Shown piece by piece: positions 1 to 4,825 of a DNA stretch of 23,758 nucleotides. Made by a program: the position numbers and the translations under genes. The stretch covers positions 1 through 23,758 of the IMG/VR virus record IMGVR_UViG_3300045996_001551. One strand, written 5' to 3'. The notes below the pieces were generated by a model. That model was not told where the DNA came from, searched no databases, and worked only from the letters and a program-made list of their open reading frames with translations. Source of the DNA: a virus. Every line of letters begins with the position of its first letter. The first letter of the stretch is position 1.

Positions 1-455
1 TTGGATCACCGGACAGCCGGGGATTCTATCTGGCCACGACGCACAGCGGCCGTCGCTACGTGATGGACTTTGTCCGCATGGGCATGAACCGAGCGCAGCC
101 ACGGTTTCAGGTCAATGGCGTGATGGAGGATGGCAAGGACCTGTGCCAGTTCGAAGTGGCGCCCCACGTCATCGGCATCGAGGCCGCGAGGAAGGAAGGC
201 AGCGGCGTGTATCGCAAAGACATCATTGGCTTTGCCCACCCGGACGCCAAGTTAATCGCCGCCGCGCCGGAGCTGCTCGAGGCTCTACGCAAGGCTGAAT
301 TCCGCCTCGCCAAGCTCATCGCGTTGAACGATGAAGAACCCGGCATCGCATCGCCTGACGATGCGGTTGCTTTGGAGCAAGTGCGAACGGCGATCGCGAC
401 GGCTGAAGGCCGCTCATGGGAAGCCGCCCGCGCGGTCATCGAGAACGCGAGCTGA
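1..455 (+). CDS. Phage hypothetical protein, 5'-truncated at window edge (paralogue of 1195-1560)
   Basis: The frame is open from the first complete codon at position 3 to the TGA ending at 455, so the gene begins outside the window. The GTG at 60 lies inside the conserved region and is not the true start. The protein shares the order and spacing of motifs with the gene at 1195-1560: a 'YLAT...GR.YVM.F' block, an 'RFA/Q' segment, then 'HPDAKLIAAAPELL'. That last motif recurs in many small phage proteins of unknown function that begin 'HTPGPW'; the beginning is missing here. The C-terminal 60 residues are predicted helical and differ from the paralogue. No catalytic motif is visible, so no function is proposed. 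Confidence 0.8.
   Translation, partial: GSPDSRGFYLATTHSGRRYVMDFVRMGMNRAQPRFQVNGVMEDGKDLCQFEVAPHVIGIEAARKEGSGVYRKDIIGFAHPDAKLIAAAPELLEALRKAEFRLAKLIALNDEEPGIASPDDAVALEQVRTAIATAEGRSWEAARAVIENAS
243..277 (+). repeat. 35-bp near-identical direct repeat, copy 1 (copy 2 at 1426-1460)
   Basis: The stretch is repeated at 1426-1460 with two mismatches (tta versus ctg in the middle). Both copies encode DAKLIAAAPELL in the same frame of two paralogous genes. The similarity most likely reflects gene duplication plus protein-level constraint, and it could serve as a short tract for recombination. Confidence 0.85.
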
Positions 456-492
456 TCACACGAACGAAGTTGGGACCTTTTAGGAGATAACA

Positions 493-864
493 ATGAACGC
501 TGTAGTTAAAGAAGAACCGAGCTTCGAGGAAGCCATCAAGCAGCACTTGGTGGAGAACCGCCAGCAGCTCGTGAAGCAGGCCGTATCGAGCGCGATGGAG
601 CGCATGGCCGAATCCATGAAGTACACGGCGATGGATCAGGCTCACAAGCAGATCGTCGAGTTCTTCAAGAACGAAGTCGGCCCTGAGGTCGAGAAATACC
701 TCACCAGCCAGCGTGAGGCGCTCATTGCTTCGATGATCGACACCATCAAGCGCGTGATGGAAGAAGGTCTCAAAAAGCAAGCGGAAGAATGGATCAAGGA
801 CATGGCCAATCCGTACAGCCGTGCCAAGACGATCGCCGCAATGCTGGGTGGCAAGTCCATCTAG
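493..864 (+). CDS. Hypothetical helical phage protein (123 aa)
   Basis: An ATG at 493 is preceded by AGGAG at 482-486, a strong ribosome binding site at good spacing. The protein is charged, rich in Glu, Lys, Gln and Met, lacks hydrophobic segments, and reads as almost wholly alpha-helical with coiled-coil-like spacing through residues 10-105. It ends in a short 'PYSRAKTIAAML' tail. It lies 37 bases after the preceding gene and 15 bases before the zinc-finger miniprotein, so the three are probably cotranscribed. I do not recognise the family and no enzymatic motif is visible; a cytoplasmic DNA- or protein-binding accessory role is only a guess. Confidence 0.8.
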   Translation: MNAVVKEEPSFEEAIKQHLVENRQQLVKQAVSSAMERMAESMKYTAMDQAHKQIVEFFKNEVGPEVEKYLTSQREALIASMIDTIKRVMEEGLKKQAEEWIKDMANPYSRAKTIAAMLGGKSI

Positions 865-879
865 AGCTTCGCAGGAGAA

Positions 880-1002
880 ATGAACAGCTCTAAACCAGTT
901 GAGAAGTGCTTGGACTGCGATGGCGCAGGTAAGTATCCGTCTGGCCATACATGCAAGTCATGCGATGGCAAAGGTCATGTGCCGATTGGTAGCAACTCCT
1001 AG
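880..1002 (+). CDS. 40-residue DnaJ-type CxxCxGxG zinc-finger miniprotein
   Basis: A short frame runs from ATG at 880 to TAG at 1000-1002, with AGGAG at 873-877 as ribosome binding site. The product has two CxxCxGxG units, CLDCDGAG and CKSCDGKG, separated by eight residues. This is the repeat that forms one zinc centre in the cysteine-rich domain of DnaJ/Hsp40. No J-domain is present, so it is not a complete co-chaperone. Such free-standing two-repeat fingers occur as small phage and bacterial proteins of unknown role. The strong Shine-Dalgarno, fit between neighbours (15 bases before, 8 after) and four correctly spaced cysteines support a real gene, although it is easily missed because of its length. 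Confidence 0.78.
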   Translation: MNSSKPVEKCLDCDGAGKYPSGHTCKSCDGKGHVPIGSNS

Positions 1003-1010
1003 AGCGCGCG

Positions 1011-1166
1011 ATGGACATCAGCATCACAAAAGCTATCCAGGAGCTGGACTCGCTCATCGAAGAGATCGAGCGAGACGGTTTTACGACAGTGGATAGCCTT
1101 GACCTTCCTGTGTTGCTGAAGGCTGTCGCGGCGCTTGAGACATGCAAAGAGCTTGGCGGTCGATAG
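1011..1166 (+). CDS. Small acidic helical protein (51 aa), unknown function
   Basis: The frame runs from ATG 1011 to TAG 1164-1166, only 8 bases after the zinc-finger gene and 28 before the next start. The product has an amphipathic N-terminal helix ('AIQELDSLIEEIERDG') and a second helix ('LPVLLKAVAALETCKEL'). It has no signal peptide, membrane segment or metal site. No clear Shine-Dalgarno is seen, so it may depend on coupling with the upstream gene. The family is not recognised. Confidence rests on position in a gapless array and sensible amino-acid composition. Confidence 0.6.
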   Translation: MDISITKAIQELDSLIEEIERDGFTTVDSLDLPVLLKAVAALETCKELGGR

Positions 1167-1194
1167 TCACATTCCCCTCAGAGAGAACTACAAC

Positions 1195-1560
1195 ATGAGC
1201 AAGCACACACCGGGACCGTGGGATTGGTTCGAGGGTACTCGCGGGCCTTATCTCGCGACTCCAAACCGCGGCCGATTGTATGTGATGTCCTTCGCGCGTA
1301 GTGGCATGCAGGGGGCAACACCTCGCTTCGCTCATTGGGATGGCATCGAGGGCGGGACGGAGCGCGAGCGCATGGGCGGCATCATGTGTGACGGCGTGAA
1401 GCTCCCCAGCGGTGATTTGCATCCTGACGCCAAGCTGATCGCCGCCGCGCCGGAGCTGCTGCAACTTGCGAAAGACCTGCTTAAGCAGGTCGAGAACGAA
1501 TGGCCCGGCTGTGCACTTGTCGAGCGGGCGAATCAGTTGCTTGCTCAGTTCGAGCTTTAG
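1195..1560 (+). CDS. Phage hypothetical protein, 'SKHTPGPW...HPDAKLIAAAPELL' family
   Basis: I start this gene at ATG 1195, giving MSKHTPGPW, the usual opening of this widespread phage family. An in-frame ATG at 1135 lies inside the previous gene and is rejected. GAGAG about 10 bases upstream can act as ribosome binding site. The 121-residue protein has the N-terminal HTPGPW block, a central 'YLATPNRGRLYVMSF' strand region, and the 'HPDAKLIAAAPELL' motif near residue 80, followed by a helix. It is a paralogue of the truncated gene at the left edge. The family is common in temperate and lytic phages of proteobacteria, but its role is not established. Confidence 0.85.
   Translation: MSKHTPGPWDWFEGTRGPYLATPNRGRLYVMSFARSGMQGATPRFAHWDGIEGGTERERMGGIMCDGVKLPSGDLHPDAKLIAAAPELLQLAKDLLKQVENEWPGCALVERANQLLAQFEL
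1426..1460 (+). repeat. 35-bp near-identical direct repeat, copy 2 (copy 1 at 243-277)
   Basis: This is the second copy of the repeat at 243-277, differing at two positions, in the same reading frame of the paralogous gene. Confidence 0.85.
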
Positions 1561-1568
1561 AGCGCGTT

Positions 1569-1700
1569 ATGACCACATCAATCAACAGAACATTCGCTTT
1601 CCTGCTGCTGATCTTCATGGCAGTAGTCTCCAGCATATTCGGCCATCACATCGATGCCACTGTGCTGTTTGCAGCGGCAATGATCATTGCGGTCCGATAA
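1569..1700 (+). CDS. Two-helix small membrane protein (43 aa)
   Basis: An ATG at 1569 follows the previous stop by 8 bases, and the frame ends at TAA 1698-1700. The protein has two hydrophobic stretches, about residues 9-25 and 29-42, separated by a short 'GHHID' turn, so it is probably a helical hairpin in the inner membrane. An upstream in-frame ATG at 1500 would overlap the preceding gene by 60 bases and adds a non-hydrophobic arginine/cysteine leader, so the shorter form is preferred. No family is recognised. Small two-helix membrane proteins in phage accessory regions can act in lysis timing or superinfection exclusion, but nothing here proves either. Confidence 0.6.
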   Translation: MTTSINRTFAFLLLIFMAVVSSIFGHHIDATVLFAAAMIIAVR

Positions 1701-1710
1701 ACCCTCAGAG

Positions 1711-1740
1711 ACATATAAATATGTATTGATATAATTTATA
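1711..1740 (+). promoter_or_regulatory. AT-rich intergenic element with palindrome and -10-like TATAAT
   Basis: The 62-base gap between 1700 and 1763 is the longest in the rightward block and strikingly AT-rich. It contains a perfect 7-base inverted repeat, TATAAAT (1714-1720) and ATTTATA (1734-1740), with a 13-base centre, and a consensus-like TATAAT at 1730-1735. No -35 match is seen at the expected spacing, so a sigma70 promoter is only possible. The dyad could be an operator. Confidence 0.3.
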
Positions 1741-1762
1741 CCGTGCGCAGGACAGAGGCAGA

Positions 1763-1930
1763 ATGGAAAAAAATATGAAATATCCTGGGAAAAGAGATTG
1801 GACAGCGGAACTAATTTTATGCCTGAGTACAGTAATCACTGCGATTGCGATAGTGATGGCGCCCTCGAGCAGAGGTATAGGCAGCTGTTGCACGTCGAGC
1901 GCTGTGGATGTTTCATATTTGGAGCACTGA
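1763..1930 (+). CDS. Small single-pass membrane protein (55 aa), overlaps next gene
   Basis: ATG 1763 is preceded by AGAGG at 1754-1758, a short but usable spacing, and the frame ends with TGA at 1928-1930. A lysine-rich start ('MEKNMKYPGKR') precedes one hydrophobic helix at about residues 15-33, then a Ser/Cys-rich tail. It overlaps the next candidate by 112 bases in a different frame. Without it, the region 1763-1818 would hold no gene. It could instead be the 5' part of a gene broken by a frameshift, with 1819-1989 as the other part. The family is not recognised. Confidence 0.5.
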   Translation: MEKNMKYPGKRDWTAELILCLSTVITAIAIVMAPSSRGIGSCCTSSAVDVSYLEH

Positions 1931-1989
1931 TCGGCGGGAGCCTGGTAGGAATGGCTGTAACCTGGATGTTTGTTATATATCTGAAGTGA
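1819..1989 (+). CDS. Small membrane protein (56 aa) nested out of frame with previous gene
   Basis: ATG 1819 has GGA nine bases upstream; an alternative TTG at 1798 adds seven residues. The N-terminal 30 residues are polar with Cys-Asp pairs, and residues 31-55 form one glycine-containing hydrophobic helix close to the C-terminus, giving a tail-anchored look. The last 60 bases are not covered by the overlapping gene, which supports this frame being used. Whether both overlapping frames are translated, or they are two parts of one disrupted gene, cannot be settled from the sequence. The function is unknown. Confidence 0.5.
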   Translation: MPEYSNHCDCDSDGALEQRYRQLLHVERCGCFIFGALIGGSLVGMAVTWMFVIYLK

Positions 1990-1999
1990 GCAAAGACAT

Positions 2000-2293
2000 A
2001 TGGATATTCAGACAGAGACCAAAATCTACATCGGCGCAGCGATTCTATTCCCGCTTATCACTGCCATAGTGTGCGCCATCGGATGCCTGGCAATCGACGT
2101 TCGTAGATTTTGGTTACGTCGACGAATACACAGCCAAAAATCTTACGTTGATAAATGGGAAGCGTACGTCGATCATTGGGACATAGCAGACGAGAATCAT
2201 CCTGGGTGCTACACGGACAGAGCACAGAAACATCGAGAGACCCTAGCAAGAGAGCAGGCGAAGCTATCTCGTTTGATGGAAAAGCTTGAATAA
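2000..2293 (+). CDS. Membrane-anchored protein with cytoplasmic helical tail (97 aa)
   Basis: ATG 2000 starts 10 bases after the previous stop. Residues 9-33 form one hydrophobic segment, followed at once by a strongly basic stretch ('RRFWLRRR'), so the positive-inside rule puts the C-terminal 60 residues in the cytoplasm. That part is charged and ends in a helix ('HRETLAREQAKLSRLMEKL') with coiled-coil character. The base composition is more AT-rich than in the late genes. No family is recognised. It lies in a run of three small membrane proteins, hinting at a shared envelope role. Confidence 0.7.
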   Translation: MDIQTETKIYIGAAILFPLITAIVCAIGCLAIDVRRFWLRRRIHSQKSYVDKWEAYVDHWDIADENHPGCYTDRAQKHRETLAREQAKLSRLMEKLE

Positions 2294-2295
2294 AT

Positions 2296-2577
2296 ATGAT
2301 TCGTTGGAGGTGTCTTCGCTTGAAGTGTCGTCAAATAAAGTGGCGACGCAAAAGCACGAAGAAGAAATTTCCGATTCCGGCGTGCCCCGGTTGTGGTCTA
2401 CCGATGCGAATCGATCATTACCGAACGTCTCGCCGGGAGTCTAGAAGAAACAACTGCTCGTGCGGTGAGTGGCACTGGAGCGCGAAGGGCGGTCCGCATC
2501 GCCGAGGCTCGTGCAGAGCGAAGATTAGGAGAGATTGGGAAGCGTCATTTACGGAGGGAGAATCCAATGCCAAATGA
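2296..2577 (+). CDS. Small zinc-ribbon-like protein (93 aa)
   Basis: The frame starts two bases after the previous stop, with no strong ribosome binding site, so coupling is likely. After a basic leader the protein has CPGCG (C30, C33), then 'HYRTS.RES', then CSC (C54, C56) and a 'PHRRGS' ending. This arrangement (CxxC, HYR, E, CxC, PHRxGS) resembles a small family of phage zinc-ribbon proteins that I recall but cannot name. It probably binds one zinc ion. It overlaps the next gene by 11 bases. The Arg-rich N-terminal 25 residues might be partly non-native if the real start lies further in. Confidence 0.6.
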   Translation: MIRWRCLRLKCRQIKWRRKSTKKKFPIPACPGCGLPMRIDHYRTSRRESRRNNCSCGEWHWSAKGGPHRRGSCRAKIRRDWEASFTEGESNAK

Positions 2578-2758
2578 ATACGACGGACAAGGACACCCGT
2601 GGCTGGATTTCCTGCACTACCGCGCCATTGCAGTGGACTGGCTATACAGCGGGAACAGCAATGAGCGGTGCCGCGGGAACGATGCCGAGATTTCCAGGGT
2701 GCTTAGCATGACGCCTGAACAGGTCAAGCTGATAAGAGAGCGACGAAGAGATATCTAA
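2567..2758 (+). CDS. Small protein with helix-turn-helix-like C-terminus (63 aa)
   Basis: ATG 2567 is chosen because GGAGGGAG sits at 2553-2560, one of the best ribosome binding sites in the window; the in-frame extension back to 2393 would overlap the zinc-ribbon gene heavily. The product has an N-terminal 'HPWLDFLHYRAIAVDWLYSG' segment and a C-terminal 'AEISRVLSMTPEQVKLIRER' stretch with the pattern of a helix-turn-helix recognition unit ('adopt only if the repressor-like rule of A..L.(5)V..I holds'). A small DNA-binding regulator is possible but unproven. The stop is followed after two bases by the HNH gene. Confidence 0.65.
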   Translation: MPNEYDGQGHPWLDFLHYRAIAVDWLYSGNSNERCRGNDAEISRVLSMTPEQVKLIRERRRDI

Positions 2759-2760
2759 CA

Positions 2761-3093
2761 ATGCGCATGTACAGTCAGAAGCTGAGGAATATGGTTCTAG
2801 CCGGAATGCCGCCAGCATGGCTATACACGCACCCTCGTCGCAAGTATGTCGAACAGAAGATACTCGCAACTCCTCCGTGGGTTTCTCACAAAGAGATGCT
2901 GGCGCTGCAAGCCGAGAAACTCAGGCTCACAAAGCAATCGGGTATCAAGTACGTGCTTGATCACATCTGCCCTCTCAACCACCCTATGGTGTGCGGACTG
3001 AACGTTCCATGGAACATACAGATCGTCCCGCACTGGCATAACTCGCGGAAATCCAACACCTTCAATCATGATCAATTGGAGCTACTCCAGTGA
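2761..3093 (+). CDS. Compact HNH endonuclease-like protein (110 aa)
   Basis: Residues 64-100 hold an HNH (beta-beta-alpha-metal) signature: 'VLDHICPL' with D67-H68, 'GLNVPWNIQIV' with N85, then 'HNSRKSN' with N94 and N99. In this family the first His acts as general base and the others place the metal ion. The 'VCGL.VPWN.Q' form is typical of small phage HNH proteins. Those encoded next to terminase can help DNA packaging, while others are homing enzymes; this one lies in the early block about 20 kb from terS in this window. The N-terminal 60 residues are helical. The gene ends in a GTGA overlap with the next start. Confidence 0.8.
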   Translation: MRMYSQKLRNMVLAGMPPAWLYTHPRRKYVEQKILATPPWVSHKEMLALQAEKLRLTKQSGIKYVLDHICPLNHPMVCGLNVPWNIQIVPHWHNSRKSNTFNHDQLELLQ

Positions 3094-3296
3094 GTAACGA
3101 GAATGAGCGACAGATGAGGCGCGTTAAATTCGTTTTTAAGTGCACTAGCTGCACGAAGACACAGGAAGCTACCGATGAACAGGTCCAGGAAGCTCGGAGA
3201 GAGGGAGTCGCGTTCAGCTCTTGCTGTAGAGCGGTCGCGACGGTCACGCAAGTCAGTTACCGTACGGTCAGTGTCCGCAGTCCGCGTGGGACTTAG
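3090..3296 (+). CDS. Small zinc-finger-like protein (68 aa)
   Basis: The start is a GTG at 3090 that overlaps the stop of the HNH gene (GTGA), implying translational coupling. The protein has CTSC (C18, C21) and, 24 residues later, adjacent cysteines C45-C46, enough to form a zinc ribbon with the intervening helix. The C-terminal 20 residues are Ser/Arg/Val-rich and overlap the next gene in another frame, so the true end may matter less than the metal core. The family is not recognised; a DNA- or RNA-binding accessory role is possible. Confidence 0.55.
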   Translation: MSNENERQMRRVKFVFKCTSCTKTQEATDEQVQEARREGVAFSSCCRAVATVTQVSYRTVSVRSPRGT

Positions 3297-3480
3297 GGTC
3301 TGCAGATTTTGCTTTTATGTGAACAATGTCTCGTCGACAGCCTGCACCCATTGCAAGGTGTCCTTGAAGGGCGTTCGAGCGATCTACATGGAGGAACGCA
3401 CCGGCATGCCCGGTCATGGCAACGCCAGCGGCAAACGAGCGCGGGCAGTGCCGGTGCGTCCCAAAGCGATCAGCGATTGA
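3175..3480 (+). CDS. Zinc-ribbon-like protein (up to 101 aa), last gene of rightward block
   Basis: ATG 3175 has AGGA at 3163-3166 with 8-base spacing, but starting here makes a 122-base overlap with the previous gene, and the first 40 residues are an Arg/Ser-rich stretch. GTG codons at 3271 or 3286 would shorten it but lack a ribosome binding site. Residues 43-60 form a convincing metal site: CRFC, ten residues, CTHC. The basic C-terminal tail suggests nucleic-acid contact. The gene converges with the leftward unit and overlaps its last gene by 11 bases. Start uncertain; cysteine core likely real. Confidence 0.5.
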   Translation: MNRSRKLGERESRSALAVERSRRSRKSVTVRSVSAVRVGLRVCRFCFYVNNVSSTACTHCKVSLKGVRAIYMEERTGMPGHGNASGKRARAVPVRPKAISD

Positions 3481-3862
3481 TCACCGGCGCTACAGACTGG
3501 TTTGCGTTCGGATCCGGATCGGACTTTGCCGGGGTGTTCTCGATCACCGATCGCGCCACCTCGTCAGCGTTCAGCTGGCCAGCCACTTCACGCACCTCAT
3601 TTCTGATTGCATCGGCATCCTTATTCGTCTGGCTGGCAATCTCCTCGAGTCGCTGACGCACGCCAGCCACCAGGCTACGCACGCTTGAGTGTACCGAGCG
3701 ATCCCCGCGCACCTGCTGCTGTAGCTCGGCAAACGGGACCGTCGCGCCACGGGGCTGCTGCGTGATATGCGGATCACGGGTCGGATGTCCGGGCGTGGCT
3801 GCCGGGGTATTGGCTACACCGGCATTCGGATCAGGCTGCTGATTCTGATTCTGCTGACTCAT
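3470..3862 (-). CDS. Hypothetical protein with disordered N-terminus and coiled coil (130 aa)
   Basis: ATG 3862 is preceded by AAGGTGAG, a strong ribosome binding site, so the longer frame back to 3997 is rejected. The first 45 residues are rich in Gln, Asn, Pro and Thr and look disordered. Residues 50-110 are helical with heptad-like spacing ('SLVAGVRQRLEEIASQTNKDADAIRNEVREVAGQL' read in parts). The end is again low-complexity. No membrane segment or signal peptide is present. It is the last gene of the late block, beyond the lysis genes. I do not recognise it. Confidence 0.7.
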   Translation of the reverse strand: MSQQNQNQQPDPNAGVANTPAATPGHPTRDPHITQQPRGATVPFAELQQQVRGDRSVHSSVRSLVAGVRQRLEEIASQTNKDADAIRNEVREVAGQLNADEVARSVIENTPAKSDPDPNANQSVAPVINR

Positions 3863-3906
3863 GGGGCTCACCTTTGTAAAATGGAGTGACAGGAAAGCGT
3901 AAACTG

Positions 3907-3930
3907 AACGCCTGAGTTTATCCGGGCGTT
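3907..3930 (-). other. Small hairpin at end of gene 3918-4130
   Basis: AACGCCTG (3907-3914) can pair with CGGGCGTT (3923-3930) over eight base pairs including one G-T, with an 8-base loop. It spans the stop codon of the leftward gene ending at 3918. No run of U follows, so it is not a standard terminator; it might protect or pause the transcript. Confidence 0.3.
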
Positions 3931-4130
3931 CCAGCTTCCCGCATCCGCTCGAGCTGCAGCTGCTGTCGCGCTCGTGCTGCGTCGTCAGCAAGCCCAAGTC
4001 GGTTCAAGTCATCGTCATTGATAGTCCGACCCTCCGCTGCCGCCCGCCGCTGCAAAGAGGCTAACTCGCTCGCCTTCGTGAGCAGGTTGGTTAGGATTGT
4101 CGAGGCCAATAGCACGTCTTCGGCGTTCAT
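3918..4130 (-). CDS. Small helical protein paired with phage lipoprotein (70 aa)
   Basis: ATG 4130 has GGAG about 10 bases upstream. The product is fully helical and soluble: an N-terminal 'VLLASTILTNLLTKASELASL' helix, a 'AEGRTINDDDL' turn and a Gln/Arg-rich C-terminal helix. It begins inside the lipoprotein gene and overlaps its last 116 bases in another frame. From memory, phages of proteobacteria often carry a lipoprotein of the neighbouring type followed by a 60-70 residue helical protein with a similar 'AEGR.I.D.(E/D)' turn near the lysis genes, which supports this being a real conserved pair. Function unknown. Confidence 0.65.
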   Translation of the reverse strand: MNAEDVLLASTILTNLLTKASELASLQRRAAAEGRTINDDDLNRLGLADDAARARQQLQLERMREAGTPG

Positions 4131-4515
4131 TGATGGTTGCTCCAGATGAATCGGTGGGTTCGGCTACATCGCGGTTTCTCTTCTCCAGATATGCGTTCAA
4201 CGCATTGAGAATGCTAATTACAGAATCGAGCTTCTGATGTCCTGCAGCGACGTTAGTAGCATAGAGGGCTCGGGCCAGCTCTATCGACTTGCGAGCCTCG
4301 TCGCATTGGCGAATAACATCTTCAAAGTCTTCTTTTGTCAGCTTCCCGTGCTGAGCCAACACAGTTGACGTGTCGCGCGCCGCGCTCAGCGTTGAGTATG
4401 CATTTGCAATGTGATCTTCGAATGACTTCGGTGGCTGCAGGCCAAAGCTAGCGCACGCACCTAGCAACACGGACAGCGCGAGAGCGCCTAATGTCATCAA
4501 TACTTGCCGCTTCAT
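4015..4515 (-). CDS. Outer-membrane lipoprotein of the lysis region (166 aa)
   Basis: The first 21 residues are a lipoprotein signal: MKR, a hydrophobic run, then lipobox L18-G19-A20-C21, with Ala at +2, consistent with outer-membrane sorting. The mature part is helical ('FEDHIANAYSTLSAARDTS', 'FEDVIRQCDEARKSIELAR', 'LDSVISILNALNAYLEKR'). It starts in an ATGA overlap with the holin gene and GAGGT lies upstream. No C-terminal membrane helix is present, so it does not fit a single-component spanin, and it is far longer than Rz1. The last 40 residues are read from the overlapping gene's alternate frame and look low-complexity. It may take part in outer-membrane disruption, but this is inference from position. 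Confidence 0.75.
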   Translation of the reverse strand: MKRQVLMTLGALALSVLLGACASFGLQPPKSFEDHIANAYSTLSAARDTSTVLAQHGKLTKEDFEDVIRQCDEARKSIELARALYATNVAAGHQKLDSVISILNALNAYLEKRNRDVAEPTDSSGATINERRRRAIGLDNPNQPAHEGERVSLFAAAGGSGGSDYQ

Positions 4516-4820
4516 GTTTTTACCTCAGGTGTGGATTGACTCACGGACAGCTTGCCCGCCTTGAGCATCTGTTCGGTCGCGATGATGGCGGTATCCGAGA
4601 TGGGTGGAGTTGGCTTTGTGATTCGAGCCCAAGCTATGTAAGCAAGACCGATCGCTGTGAACAGCGTCATCAGTGCCTCAATGAATTCACCAGCCTTCTC
4701 AGAAAATAACTTTTCGTCTATGCCGAAAATGATATTTAGCAGCATTGCAAGCACGGGCACTGCTGTCACAAGAACCCCACGAATCACGGCTGCATCGAGT
4801 TTCGCAATCTTGTCGAGCAT
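4512..4820 (-). CDS. Putative holin, two transmembrane helices (102 aa)
   Basis: The protein has two hydrophobic helices, about residues 13-33 and 46-66, split by a charged 'GIDEKLFSEKAGEF' loop, and a polar C-terminal tail. This matches class II holins, which form the membrane lesion that frees the endolysin. It directly follows the endolysin gene. I start at ATG 4820 because AGGAG lies eight bases upstream; the GTG at 4829, which would overlap the endolysin stop as GTGA, sits inside that ribosome binding site and could at most make a minor longer form. Holin families are diverse, so the assignment rests on topology and location. Confidence 0.7.
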   Translation of the reverse strand: MLDKIAKLDAAVIRGVLVTAVPVLAMLLNIIFGIDEKLFSEKAGEFIEALMTLFTAIGLAYIAWARITKPTPPISDTAIIATEQMLKAGKLSVSQSTPEVKT

Positions 4821-4825
4821 TGGAG

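Noticed and set aside
2393-2758. Longer start at 2393 for the helix-turn-helix-like gene
   Set aside because: It would overlap the zinc-ribbon gene almost fully, while ATG 2567 has a very strong GGAGGGAG site.
3863-3997. Extension of the leftward gene 3470-3862 up to 3997
   Set aside because: The extension is Cys/Ser/Arg-rich, overlaps gene 3918-4130, and ATG 3862 has a clear ribosome binding site.
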